A stretch of DNA of 53,769 nt from Hymenobacter puniceus (GCF_014333525.1 NZ_JACSCX010000012.1:1-53769); one strand, 5' to 3'; counted from the stretch's first letter, positions 8,268 to 16,986 are shown. The notes: generated by a model not told the origin, from the letters alone. A program made the numbers and translations.

Positions 8268-8587
8268 TCACCTTTGGTAATCGAGGTACGCAGGTTGTGG
8301 AGCGCGATGCGAAAGCTAAGGCCACTTGTGCTTATTGTGACGCTCGCGGTAGGGCAGACCAGGATGCAATGGCAGTGATGATTTCGGCCCCACTTCACTG
8401 GCCCGCCCCCATCATCTACGAGCCGAAGGCTGTTGCATCACAGGTTTGACTTGACGGAAATTAGAGGGAGATGAATCGTGTTTTAAAGCCTGGGCAGATT
8501 TGTCCAGGCTTTAGCTATTTCCCGGGATAAGCTGCTCTATATGTAGAATGCGGTTGAGTTTACTCTGAGTCATTACTGATTTCCTCG
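8268..8587. other. Intergenic region upstream of the RHS fragment
   Basis: No gene is supported here. It should contain whatever remains of the 5' part of the RHS gene, but no RHS signature is visible beyond the TGA at 8268-8270. A 10-bp inverted repeat at 8484-8513 (TAAAGCCTGG and its complement, 10-base loop) could fold in RNA. It has no following T run, so terminator function is uncertain. Confidence 0.4.
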
Positions 8588-8625
8588 TTTTACATATTGT
8601 AAACGTTCGTTTGCAATATGTAAAA
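8588..8625. promoter_or_regulatory. 38-bp dyad symmetry upstream of the serine recombinase
   Basis: Two 18-bp arms (8588-8605, starting TTTTACATATTG, and 8608-8625) are reverse complements with one mismatch around a 2-base centre. It lies 42 bp before the likely ATG (8668). A dyad of this size before a serine recombinase could be its operator or crossover/binding site; it could also act as an RNA hairpin. Function is inferred from position only. Confidence 0.6.
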
Positions 8626-8667
8626 TGGCTAACTTGCGAGAGTTTTCTTCCCTCTGGTTTTTTTCTC

Positions 8668-9348
8668 ATGTCACCGGCACGCCGCTACACTCCTTATTAT
8701 AGAGTCTCCACTCAGAAGCAAGGCAATTCCGGCTTAGGCCTTGATGCGCAGCGGGCGGCCGTACGAGCCTTTGTGCCGGACGTGGCCCAGCTCGGAACCG
8801 AGTTCGTGGAAATTGAGAGCGGTAAGAAGAACCAGCGCCCGCAGTTGCTGGCCGCCATCGCCGAAGCCCGGCGCGTGGGGGCGACGCTGCTCATCGCCAA
8901 GCTGGACCGGCTCAGCCGCAACGCGGGGTTCATCTTCGCCCTGCGCGACTCGGACGTGGACTTTGTCTGCTGCGACATGCCCGACGCAAATACGCTGACC
9001 GTCGGGCTGTTTGCCGTCATTGCCCAACACGAACGCGAGACTATCTCCAAGCGCACCAAGGACGCGCTGGCCGCCAAGAAGGCCCGCGGCGTCAAGTTGG
9101 GCAGCCCGGCCAATTTTACCCCGGCGGTTATCGCTCAGGGGCAGGCGGCCATGCAAGCCAATGCCCGCGAGCACCAAGCCAACCGCCAGGCCGCTCGACT
9201 CGCTGAACTGCTCCGCGCCAAAGGGCATACCCTCTGGCAGATTGCGGCCGAACTCAACCAGGCCGGCTACCGCACGCGACGCGGTAACGCGTTTCATGCC
9301 ACGACCGTGCAGCGCCTATTACCGGTGGCTGGCTCCGTACACAGCTGA
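8668..9348 (+). CDS. Serine recombinase (resolvase/invertase family)
   Basis: The 226-residue protein has the resolvase catalytic domain. YYRVSTQKQG near the N-terminus carries the nucleophilic serine, LIAKLDRLSRN gives the arginine-containing motif, and FAVIAQHERETISKRTKDAL precedes helix E. A C-terminal helix-turn-helix follows (LWQIAAELNQAGYRTRRG). I chose the ATG at 8668 (MSPARRYTPYYRVS) because it places the catalytic motif at the usual distance. An upstream TTG at 8611 lies inside the 38-bp dyad and is unlikely. It probably resolves plasmid multimers or belongs to a lost transposon. The AbiE-like module starts just downstream on the same strand. Confidence 0.88.
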   Translation: MSPARRYTPYYRVSTQKQGNSGLGLDAQRAAVRAFVPDVAQLGTEFVEIESGKKNQRPQLLAAIAEARRVGATLLIAKLDRLSRNAGFIFALRDSDVDFVCCDMPDANTLTVGLFAVIAQHERETISKRTKDALAAKKARGVKLGSPANFTPAVIAQGQAAMQANAREHQANRQAARLAELLRAKGHTLWQIAAELNQAGYRTRRGNAFHATTVQRLLPVAGSVHS

Positions 9349-9361
9349 ACAACATACGGAG

Positions 9362-9421
9362 TTGCGTTACTGAACAAAAAGCTTTAACTTTGCGTAATAC
9401 AAAGTGTATACACTTTGTATT
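9362..9421 (+). promoter_or_regulatory. Promoter with 26-bp perfect palindrome (first module upstream of abiEi)
   Basis: A TTG (9362-9364), a 20-base spacer and TAACTTTG (9385-9392) match the Bacteroidota -33/-7 consensus. Three bases later a perfect 26-bp palindrome begins (9396-9421; half-site AATACAAAGTGTA). An operator over the transcription start would give tight repression. The same layout is repeated 113 bp downstream. Confidence 0.7.
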
Positions 9422-9474
9422 TGCGGCCAACATGACATTGCTACCCCTCCCTAATTGGTGCAGCGGCCTTGGAT

Positions 9475-9527
9475 TTGACTTTTTGCTTTTTATGTCTTAA
9501 CTTTGCTGGAAGTATATATACTTCCAG
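9475..9527 (+). promoter_or_regulatory. Promoter with 22-bp perfect palindrome (second module upstream of abiEi)
   Basis: TTG (9475-9477), a 20-base spacer and TAACTTTG (9498-9505) form a second -33/-7 pair with the same spacing and the identical -7 box. A perfect 22-bp palindrome (9506-9527; half-site CTGGAAGTATA) follows directly. The antitoxin ATG at 9553 lies 25 bases further on. AbiEi-type antitoxins are known to repress their own promoters by binding inverted repeats, which fits. Confidence 0.72.
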
Positions 9528-9552
9528 TGTTTCGGCATGTTCAACCGCTGCT

Positions 9553-10419
9553 ATGGCCGGTAAATCACGGTTTGTTATCGCAGAGGCCCGGATACGGGCG
9601 TTCTTTAAGCAGCACCCCAAGAAGGCCTTTACCAAGTTGCAGCTGATTGCCTTGGTGGAGGAACAACGGGCGACCTGGAACATTGCGCCGACCACCACGG
9701 AGGAAAAGCTGATTGACCAGTTGCTGGCCAAGGAGGTGCTCCAGAAGATAAAGCTGGAGTCCGACGGGTACTTGCCCTCGAAAGAACTCTATGTGCAGGA
9801 CGAGTTTTCGGTGTTGCACATCGCCACGGCGTTGGCCCCCCGGGCCTACCTGTCACATTACTCGGCCATATGGGTGAACGGCTTAACCACGCAGGTGCCG
9901 AAGATTATTTACGTGACGTTTGAGCAGACCAAGAAACCCCAGCGGGATGCGTCTCTGACGCAGGCCGGCATTGACGCGGCGTTTGCCAAGCCCCAGCGCC
10001 GCACCACGTCCAGCATTCGCTACGGGGACTTCACGTTTATGGTGCTCAACGGCGGTTTTACGAACCGCTTAGGCGTGCATCAGCTGGACGGCATTCCCAC
10101 CACCAATGTGGAGCGCACCCTGCTCGACAGCACCGTGCGGCCCGGCTACGCGGGGGGCGTTTCGGCCGTCCTGGAGGCCTACCGCCAGGCCCGGGGCAAG
10201 CTCTCGTTAAATAAGTTGGTGGCTACGCTGGACGCCTTGGATTTCATCTACCCCTACTTCCAGGCCGTGGGGTTCTATCTGGAGCGCGCCGGCTACCAAG
10301 GCAAGAAGTTAGACGAGTTGCGAGAGCGCCCGAAGGCATTCGATTTCTACCTGACGTACGATATGGAGGATAAGGATTATTCCGCCGACTGGCGGCTTTA
10401 CTTCCCTAAGGGGCTGTAA
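9553..10419 (+). CDS. AbiEi-like antitoxin / transcriptional regulator (type IV toxin-antitoxin)
   Basis: The 288-residue protein starts with a winged-helix-like region (RIRAFFKQHPKKAFTKLQLI), followed by the AbiEi-type C-terminal domain: YLSHYSAIWVNGLTTQVPK, then LGVHQLDGIPTTNVERTLLD. I chose the ATG at 9553 because it lies just after the palindromic promoter. An in-frame ATG at 9469 would place the operator inside the gene. In type IV systems AbiEi neutralises the nucleotidyltransferase AbiEii and autoregulates. Here the presumed toxin lies on the opposite strand, with the 3' ends overlapping by 14 bases, instead of following in an operon. Confidence 0.75.
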   Translation: MAGKSRFVIAEARIRAFFKQHPKKAFTKLQLIALVEEQRATWNIAPTTTEEKLIDQLLAKEVLQKIKLESDGYLPSKELYVQDEFSVLHIATALAPRAYLSHYSAIWVNGLTTQVPKIIYVTFEQTKKPQRDASLTQAGIDAAFAKPQRRTTSSIRYGDFTFMVLNGGFTNRLGVHQLDGIPTTNVERTLLDSTVRPGYAGGVSAVLEAYRQARGKLSLNKLVATLDALDFIYPYFQAVGFYLERAGYQGKKLDELRERPKAFDFYLTYDMEDKDYSADWRLYFPKGL

Positions 10420-11293
10420 TTCCTTCAAAGGCATTCATCACGTAGTCGAAATAGAAGTCAAAATCCTGCACTTCTTCCGTTTGGGAGACCGTCGCTCGGA
10501 CGTTTTCCCAGTCGTCGCGGTGCAGAGACTTGTGGTGGCGCATCTGTTGTAGAAACGCCAGCGGCACACGCTTGGCGTCGAAGATGTGTTGCAGCAGCGC
10601 CCGGCTCTCGGCAGACCTGCAGGTTACTCCTTGGGACTCCATGATTAAGTGGATATCGTAGAAGTCCCGGGCCCGCGCCCTTGGAGTATGCGAAGGAATT
10701 ATCTCGGCGTACTGCGGCAACTGCTGGCAAATGGCCCGTACTTTCTCGAATACTATCATTTCCGCCGTGTACACATACACGGTGTAGCCATCCACTTTAA
10801 TGGGCCGCTTGCTGCCTTCGCCCATGTATTCGAACTTGCTGAACTCGATTTGAAACTTCGAGGAATTGTTGGGGCGCAGGGGGATAAAATCCCGCCGCTG
10901 CGCTTTGGGATTCGCGCTCGGCTGGTCGAATACGTGCTGCTCCACCACTTTGAACTCCACCAGGTAACCACCCCAAAAATCAGCCACTTGGGGTTTGACT
11001 TTGGGCTTGATGACAAAGTTGTAGTCCAGCACTACGTAGCCGTTTTCGGCGTAGGTCTGCACCAGCGTCTTTTCAATTCTATCCTTAATGATCTGTAGGT
11101 CTTCTAGGAAGTCGCCGTCGGCCAGGGAAAAATCCAGGTCAAAGGAAGTGCGCGAAACCGCGCCCTGCTGGCCGCTGTAAGCCAGGTCGATGGCGTTGCC
11201 GCCCTTTAGCACGATGGCTTCACTCAGCTCGTCATCGGAAGCGAGGGCAATAATGGCGAGGTGCTTGATTTTGTTGACGACATCGATGTCCAT
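10406..11293 (-). CDS. AbiEii-like nucleotidyltransferase toxin
   Basis: The 295-residue protein has the four AbiEii/AbiGii motifs: KGG at 30-32, DLDFS at 52-56, a later lysine motif (AEMIVFEKVRAI) and RARDFYDIHLIME. These define the DNA-polymerase-beta-like nucleotidyltransferase toxins that, in studied homologues, modify tRNA or other RNAs. It overlaps the antitoxin gene tail to tail by 14 bases. Its own promoter has a TAATTTTG -7 box on the minus strand (11342-11335). A cluster of seven 9-bp repeats (11374-11436) lies just upstream, related to those in the plasmid partition region. Activity is inferred from motifs. Confidence 0.85.
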   Translation of the reverse strand: MDIDVVNKIKHLAIIALASDDELSEAIVLKGGNAIDLAYSGQQGAVSRTSFDLDFSLADGDFLEDLQIIKDRIEKTLVQTYAENGYVVLDYNFVIKPKVKPQVADFWGGYLVEFKVVEQHVFDQPSANPKAQRRDFIPLRPNNSSKFQIEFSKFEYMGEGSKRPIKVDGYTVYVYTAEMIVFEKVRAICQQLPQYAEIIPSHTPRARARDFYDIHLIMESQGVTCRSAESRALLQHIFDAKRVPLAFLQQMRHHKSLHRDDWENVRATVSQTEEVQDFDFYFDYVMNAFEGITAP

Positions 11294-11373
11294 ACTGAGG
11301 GCTTAGAAGCGCGGTAGCTTGACTACTGCACCAGCAAAATTAGCTGAATTTCGGAAGTCCTACTGACAGAAAT

Positions 11374-11436
11374 GGTAACACCAGTAACACAGGTAATATT
11401 AGTAACATATGTAATACTAGTAACACTGATAATACT
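11374..11436. repeat. Seven tandem 9-bp NGTAAYAYN repeats upstream of the AbiEii toxin
   Basis: Seven consecutive 9-base units (GGTAACACC, AGTAACACA, GGTAATATT, AGTAACATA, TGTAATACT, AGTAACACT, GATAATACT). The same unit makes clusters at 34166-34201, 35115-35168 and 35795-35830 in the partition/replication region. These are likely binding sites for the plasmid partition protein. Their place about 30 bp upstream of the toxin -7 box could also make them an operator. Confidence 0.75.
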
Positions 11437-11507
11437 GCTGATAACAGCTTTGAAAGTCAAGCTGACCGAATTCTACTGCCTGAGCCAATCGTGAGCCAAT
11501 TTGCCTG

Positions 11508-11531
11508 TTAAAAAAGCGCCTTCACGGCGCT
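11508..11531 (-). terminator. Stem-loop with T run (minus-strand terminator)
   Basis: On the minus strand AGCGCC and GGCGCT pair around a 5-base loop, followed by six T. It is positioned after the stop (11586) of the winged-helix fragment and matches a factor-independent terminator. Confidence 0.6.
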
Positions 11532-11585
11532 CACTTAAGGATTTGCGCTTGGGTGCCGGCGCGTGGTGAGCCAATCATGAGCCTA

Positions 11586-11732
11586 TTAACCGTACTCAGT
11601 CTCTGCTCCGCGGGTCCCAGTTTTCTGCAGGTAGCCGCCCTTCTCCAACTCATCCAGGCAGCGCGTGGGCGTGGACATGCTCACGCCCAACTGCTGCACC
11701 ACGATGTTGGTGAGACGGCCGTGCTGCTCGTA
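11586..11732 (-). pseudogene. C-terminal winged-helix fragment (possibly from a Fic-family protein)
   Basis: A 48-codon minus-strand frame reads YEQHGRLTNIVVQQLGVSMS, then TPTRCLDELEKGGYLQKTG and a TAA stop at 11586. The pattern (LGVS, then LDELEKGGYL) is a winged helix-turn-helix like the one ending many Fic proteins. Upstream coding sequence is lost: the frame breaks near 11733 and a transposon end begins at 11785. Family assignment is tentative. Confidence 0.4.
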
Positions 11733-11784
11733 GCAGCCCCGGAGTAAGTCAGCGCCTGAGCGCCTGCTGCTAGGCCTTCTTATA

Positions 11785-11822
11785 GGGGTTCTTCTTCCAA
11801 CGGGGCGGATTTACACGCTAAG
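11785..11822. repeat. 38-bp Tn3-type inverted repeat of the older transposon remnant
   Basis: Thirty-eight bases from GGGGT to ACGCTAAG, the canonical shape of a Tn3-family end. It lies 24 bases beyond the stop of the degenerate transposase at 11847, exactly where the tnpA-proximal end should be. It shares both ends, but not the middle, with the repeats of the large transposon at 13899, so it marks a different Tn3-family element. Confidence 0.8.
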
Positions 11823-11846
11823 GAATTTCCCCGCCCCAGCGGGCTT

Positions 11847-13898
11847 CTACGGCTGGCGTAACGGCCGGCGGTGCAGCGGGTCCACCTGCGCCGGATTCTC
11901 GAAGGAATACTTGCCCAGTCGGTTAATATGCTCGTAGCGGCTGGGCGAGAGGTATTCAAAATGGGCCTCGTCCACTGGATACCCTTCCGTTTGCAGTTGC
12001 TGCAGGACCTCCTGCATGTAGACCGTATTCCAGAGCAGCACGCAGTTGGTGAGCAGCGTCAGGCAACGGGCGGCCTCGGCCTGCTCCTCCTGCTGTTTGC
12101 GCCGGATCACGCCCTCACTGCCGAACCAAAGCCAGGCCCGAAGCGCGTGCAATTCCTCCCTTTTGTTGAGCTGGGCGTGAATGCGTCGCCGCAACGGCTG
12201 GCTCTGCAGGTAGCGCAGAATGAAATTGGTTTTAATGAGCTGGCCGTAGGCCTGCAGCACCTAGGTCAGGTGGTTTTGCCGGGGGTAAGCCTGTAGCTTG
12301 CTGATGAAGAGCGAGGCCGTCACGTAACCCAACTTGAAGGAGCCGGCTATTCGCAGCAAGTCGTCCAGGCGGGCCTCGATGTAGCCGGGCTGCACGTGGC
12401 CGGTGAAGTGAAGGCCCGGGTAACTCAGCTCGCGGCCCCGGATGCGGCAGAGCTTCTGGTCGCCGATGTCGCGCAGACGCGGCGAGTACTGCAGGCCCAG
12501 CAGGTCAAAAAGTCCGAAAATCAGGTCCGTGTAGCCGTGCGTGTCGGTGGCGTGCTCGACGATGACCACGTCGGTTTCGTTGCCCAGCACCTCATCCAGC
12601 ACATACGTGGCGTCCCGCTCGGTGGCGGGGATGACCTTGCTGCCGTACTGAGCGTAGTGGTCGGCCGTGTGGGTGTAGAAGGTCACGCCCCGGCCGTAGC
12701 CGAAGTAGCGCGGCAGGGCTTTGGCGTTGCGCACGGCCCCGCTGACGGGGAAGCGCTGGCCATCCGAAGAGGACAAGCCCCCACCGCCCCAGTGCCGGGC
12801 CAGCCACTGGCGGTGCTGCTGGTTGACCACGCGGGTAGTGACCGCCCGCAACGGCTGCTCGTGCAGGAACTGGTGGGTGGCCCACCACACCGTTTGGTAG
12901 TCCAAGCCGGTGCTGCGGGCCATGTCGGCCAACGGAATGTTACAGGCGGCCGCCAACAAGGCGGCGTACACTGGCTCCGGGTCGTCAACAGCTCCAGCCA
13001 ATGATTCACGTAGCAGTTCCGAAAAACCGGTCTAGCCGTCCACTTCGACCAAGATGTCGGTCAACTCGACCACCGGCATGCGGGCGCGAATCTGCTCGTC
13101 CAGCACCCGGAGCGATTCCGGCAATTCCTCGGCCTGCAGCGCCGTCACCACCAACTCACCCGCTTCCAGGCGCACCTCCCCGCCTTCGGCCAGCAGGGCC
13201 GTTACCCGCGGCAGCAGCGCTTCGAGCTCGGCGAGGCGGGCGTGCAGGCGCTGACGCGGGTCCTCCGGTAGCCCCAGCTGGCGCAGCACTTCCCCGCGCA
13301 GGCCCGGCCACTGGGCGGCGGGAATCAGATAGCTCTCCAGGTCGGCGTATTTGCGCGAGCCGGGCACGAACACGTCGCCCGAGCGCAGCCGCTCGCGCAA
13401 GGTGGCCAGCACGCACAGTTCGTAGGGCAACCGCTCCGGCACCTGCTGCGGGTGCACAAACCCGTGCCAGGAAGGCGTGATGAAGTCGGTTGGCGCATCG
13501 GCCGGCAGCTTGCGCCGCGCGCCGGTCTGCAACTCCACCACCAGGGTCAGGGCCTCGGCGAACCGGTCACCGGCAAAAGCGCTGGCAAACGAGACCTGCC
13601 GCAACAGGCGGGCGGAAAACTGCTTCAGGTGCGCGTAGCGCCGCAGCAAAAACGCCAGGGGCGAATCCAAGCGGGTATCGCTCAGGGCAAAGTAGGCTTG
13701 CAGGGACTGTTCGACCTGTTCCCGCGGAATGGTCTCAAACACGGCTTCGCGCACCAGCCCGGCTGGGATCTGCTCGTCGACGACCGTGCGCGCCACCTGG
13801 GCGAAGACGCGCAGGGCCGTCTCGCGGGCCTGGCGAATGGCCTGCAGGTGCGCCTCGTGCTCGCGCTGCGCTTTGCGCTGGGCCAGCGCCCAGTAGTC
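11847..13898 (-). pseudogene. Tn3-family transposase, truncated and stop-interrupted
   Basis: A single minus-strand frame runs from 13898 down to 11847 with two in-frame TAG codons (13032-13034 and 12261-12263). The three pieces give the Tn3 TnpA order: a middle region (ARRKLPADAPTDFITPSWHG), the catalytic part (LSSSDGQRFPV, then HATDTHGYTDLIFGLFDLLG, with two catalytic Asp candidates) and the C-terminus (NTVYMQEVLQQL, YLSPSRYEHINRLGKYSF). The first TAG replaces a residue in a conserved EVD-x-x-TGF motif. The N-terminal few hundred residues are gone, cut exactly where the inverted repeat of the next transposon begins. Not functional. Confidence 0.9.
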
Positions 13899-13936
13899 GG
13901 GGTAGCACAAGAGTAAGAACGGAAACCAACGCTAAG
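13899..13936. repeat. Left 38-bp inverted repeat of the large Tn3-family transposon
   Basis: Starts GGGGTAGCAC and ends CCAACGCTAAG. The stop codon of tnpA (13932-13934) lies inside it, a common feature of compact Tn3-family elements. Mate at 29082-29119. Confidence 0.93.
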
Positions 13937-16900
13937 GAACTTGCGCGAGTTGTTCTTCCCAATCGGCCGGGTCCCGCAACGGCCGCAATTGCCCCGCAGC
14001 AAGGCTTTCGGGCAACGTAAAATCGTAGCGTCCCAGCATGTTGACGTGCTCATACAATAACGGCGAAAGCCGGGTAATGTCCTCCTCCAGTACTTCCCCA
14101 CCCGTTTCTTGGTGTTGCACCAGCGCTTGCTGTAAATAACGTGTGTTCCATAGCACCAGCGCATTCACCACCAAACCCAGGGCTCCTAACTGGTCCTCCA
14201 TACCCTCGCGGTAGCGCTGGCGCAACTCGCCTTTCTTGCCGTGAAAGACGGCGCGGGCCAGCGCATGCCGCCCTTCACCCCGGTTGAGTTGCACCAGGAT
14301 GCGCCGCCGGTAGGCCTCATCGTGGACGTAGGCCAGCAGGTAGCGCGTTTTCTCCACCCTCCCTAATTCGGCCACGGCCCGGCCCAGGCCCGATAAGGCT
14401 CCGGCCCGTTGCAGGGTGCGCATCACGGCCGGGGCCTTGACCTTGCCCACTTTAAGTGAGCCGGCCAGCCGTAGCATATCGTCCCAGTGCTCGATAAGGA
14501 GACGGGCATTGATGACGTGGCGGCTCAACGCGTTCAGCGGCCCGTAATCGTCGTCTTTCTGCAGCCGCCAGAAACGCTGGTCGGCCAAGTCGGCCAGCCG
14601 GGGACTGAAGCGGTAGCCCAGCAACGCGAACAGGCCGAAAACCACGTCGCTGTAGCCGTGGGTGTCGGCCATAATTTCGCGTGGGTCCAGGCTGGTTTGC
14701 TGTTCCAGCAGCCCGGCCAGGATGAAGAGGGAGTCGCGCAGCGTACCGGGAATGACGATGCCGTGAAAGCCGGTGAACTGGTCGCCCGTGAAGTTGTAGT
14801 AGGTCACGCCACGCTGCGAGCCGTAGTATTTGCGGTTCCAGCCGGCGTGCAGGGTGCGCACGGGCACGACGAAGCGCATCCCGTCGGCCGAGGCCACTTC
14901 CCCACCGCCCCAGGCCTGGGCCAGCGGCAGCCCCGCTTGTGCGTCCACGAGCCGGGCATTCGCGGCGGTGAGCGTTTCGACCCGCACGTAATTTTGCTGT
15001 ACCCACGACAAGCGCGGCAACGTCAGGGCCGGTACGTCGGCCCGCGCCACCGTTTTCAGGCCGATGTTGCAGGCCTGGGCCAGCAGAACGGCGCAGATAC
15101 TCAGGGGCAGGTCGGTGGCGGCCGTCTGCCCATCGGCCACATGGCTGAAGGCGCTGGCAAAACCGGTAAAGGCCTCCACTTCCAGGAGCAGCGCGGCCAG
15201 TTCGACTTGGGGCAACTGGCTGGCCAGGTGCTCCCGCAGGTGCTGTAAGCGCGCAGACTCCTGCTGTGCCGCCAGGGGACTGACCACCACGTATGGCTGT
15301 CCGTTCTCCTGCCGCAGCTCCAGGGCCGTATTCTGCGCTAGATTTTCACTCACCTCGCGGTAGGCGTCCCGCAGTTGCTGCTGGAGTCGACCCACTTCGA
15401 CGGTTGGGTCAGTAGACCTTTCTAGGGCCCGCGCCACGGAATCGCGCGCCACCTCCCACTGTTCGCCCCGTAGCAGTTCGGCCCGTGGGTCGCCGTACCG
15501 TTCACTACGTACTACAAATACCTCCCGGCGGCGCAAAGCTTGATGCAGCCGGTCGAGCACGCATATGGTATACGCGGGTGGATTTACCTCGCCTTCGGCA
15601 GGAAATACCCGCCCCGCCCACCCCTTGGGCACCACCGCGCGGGGGGCGGAAGTCCATTTGGGCCGGCCCCGGCCGCTCGTTTCCTGCGCTTGCAGGAAGT
15701 GCCAGGCATCCAGTAGGGGTTTGGCTGATGGAGTACCTTCGAACTTGACGCTGCCGAGCAAGGCGGGCAAGAAGCGGCGCACCGTGGCATAGCTGCCGCT
15801 CAGCGCTTGCGCCATAGGGTCCTCCTGCGGGCTAGCCAGCGCCTGCACGGCGTCTGCCGCCACCCGTAATCGGGCCTCGCCCAGGACGGCCAGGGCCCGG
15901 GGTCGTATTGCTTTGGCGGGTACCGCCTCGTTGAGCAGGATGCAGACAGCTTGCTGGAGCAGCAGGGCGGCATGGTCCAGGTCTTTGAGCGAGCGAAGCC
16001 GCTCACTACGACGCTTGGTTTCCCCGCGCAGGGCCAGCGACGTCATTAGCCCGTCAAACAAATCCAGCACGTCGTCAGTGGCCGTGCGTTCCAAGGCCTG
16101 CACGAACACCAGCAGCGTGGCCAGGCAACATTCCTCGCCCATGCGTAGCAAGGGCTGGGCCCACGTCAGCTGGGCATGTCGGGCCATACGGACCAGCCGG
16201 GCTTCGGCTACATTCTGCACGGACACATCCCCCACGCCGACGGCCCAAATCTGCTCCAACCGCCGCAGGGCGACCACCAGGGCAGAAGCGGACACGCGGG
16301 TGGGCGGTATTCGCAACACTTCCAAGGGCGTTAGCCGCTCCCTCGCGGGCACCAGCAGCAACGCTTCCAAGGCAAGTTGCTGCGCGGGACTGAGGCGGGC
16401 CCGCAGGTGGCGGTAGATGTGCTGGCCACTCTGTTCGCGCACCCGCACAATGAGGCGCGTCAGGAGCGAATCGCCTGGCAACACCACGCGCAGAGTAACC
16501 AGATGCGCTGTGGTCAAATCAAACAGAACGCTCGGGCGCACCGTGCTGGTGGTTACCTGCGCGTAGAGCCAGCGCGTGAGTCGAAACGCTTGCCGGGCAT
16601 CGAAGGGCACGTACCCTGAGTACGCCACCAGGCTAGCTTGGTGGTCATACCACGTATTAGGGCGGGTATGGTAGCCGTCCAACGACTCCGCCGGCAAACC
16701 GAGTTGCTGAGCCAGCGTGTGAACTACACTGGTCGGCACCTGCGTGGGGTCAGGCAGAAAGGTGCCCAGGAAACGGAGGGTGCAGAGCTGCACGGCACAT
16801 CCCAGCTTGTTGTAAGGGCGCCGACGCCCCGATAACCACTGCAGGTCCGGGCCGCTCAAGTAGAAGAAACGGCTGAGTTGCTCCGGGCTCGGGTCGGCAT

Positions 16901-16952
16901 GATAGCACCCGTACCGGGCGGCTTGGTCGTTGCTAAGAAATTCTACCGGCAT
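13932..16952 (-). CDS. tnpA: Tn3-family transposase TnpA
   Basis: The 1006-residue protein has the full length of a Tn3 TnpA. It begins MPVEFLSNDQAARYGCYH (the DUF4158-like DNA-binding start). The catalytic region contains EVASADGMRFVVP, YYNFTGDQFTGFHGIVIPG and IMADTHGYSDVVFGLFALLG, with the Asp residues of the DDE triad in the first and last. The C-terminus has VLWNTRYLQQAL and LSPLLYEHVNMLGRYDF. It carries out replicative transposition via the 38-bp ends. The gene starts 34 bp after the RND pump gene, so it may be read from the cargo transcript. It appears intact, unlike the related remnant on its left. Confidence 0.96.
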   Translation of the reverse strand: MPVEFLSNDQAARYGCYHADPSPEQLSRFFYLSGPDLQWLSGRRRPYNKLGCAVQLCTLRFLGTFLPDPTQVPTSVVHTLAQQLGLPAESLDGYHTRPNTWYDHQASLVAYSGYVPFDARQAFRLTRWLYAQVTTSTVRPSVLFDLTTAHLVTLRVVLPGDSLLTRLIVRVREQSGQHIYRHLRARLSPAQQLALEALLLVPARERLTPLEVLRIPPTRVSASALVVALRRLEQIWAVGVGDVSVQNVAEARLVRMARHAQLTWAQPLLRMGEECCLATLLVFVQALERTATDDVLDLFDGLMTSLALRGETKRRSERLRSLKDLDHAALLLQQAVCILLNEAVPAKAIRPRALAVLGEARLRVAADAVQALASPQEDPMAQALSGSYATVRRFLPALLGSVKFEGTPSAKPLLDAWHFLQAQETSGRGRPKWTSAPRAVVPKGWAGRVFPAEGEVNPPAYTICVLDRLHQALRRREVFVVRSERYGDPRAELLRGEQWEVARDSVARALERSTDPTVEVGRLQQQLRDAYREVSENLAQNTALELRQENGQPYVVVSPLAAQQESARLQHLREHLASQLPQVELAALLLEVEAFTGFASAFSHVADGQTAATDLPLSICAVLLAQACNIGLKTVARADVPALTLPRLSWVQQNYVRVETLTAANARLVDAQAGLPLAQAWGGGEVASADGMRFVVPVRTLHAGWNRKYYGSQRGVTYYNFTGDQFTGFHGIVIPGTLRDSLFILAGLLEQQTSLDPREIMADTHGYSDVVFGLFALLGYRFSPRLADLADQRFWRLQKDDDYGPLNALSRHVINARLLIEHWDDMLRLAGSLKVGKVKAPAVMRTLQRAGALSGLGRAVAELGRVEKTRYLLAYVHDEAYRRRILVQLNRGEGRHALARAVFHGKKGELRQRYREGMEDQLGALGLVVNALVLWNTRYLQQALVQHQETGGEVLEEDITRLSPLLYEHVNMLGRYDFTLPESLAAGQLRPLRDPADWEEQLAQVP

Positions 16953-16986
16953 CGGGGGAACGTCCAGGGTCTCAGCCCACGCTTTT

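Noticed and set aside
11374..11436. CRISPR array
   Set aside because: Units are 9 bp, abut without spacers and no cas gene is present; this is a tandem repeat, as are the other three clusters.
11480..11586. Direct repeat of GAGCCAATCRTGAGCC (near 11482 and 11568)
   Set aside because: Two imperfect copies 86 bp apart without a known partner; too weak to interpret beyond possible small duplication.
12261..13034. Reassigned TAG codon
   Set aside because: In-frame TAG codons occur only in genes that also show other decay or a single break, and TAG is the normal stop of intact genes (symporter, tnpA, serine recombinase at 48893).
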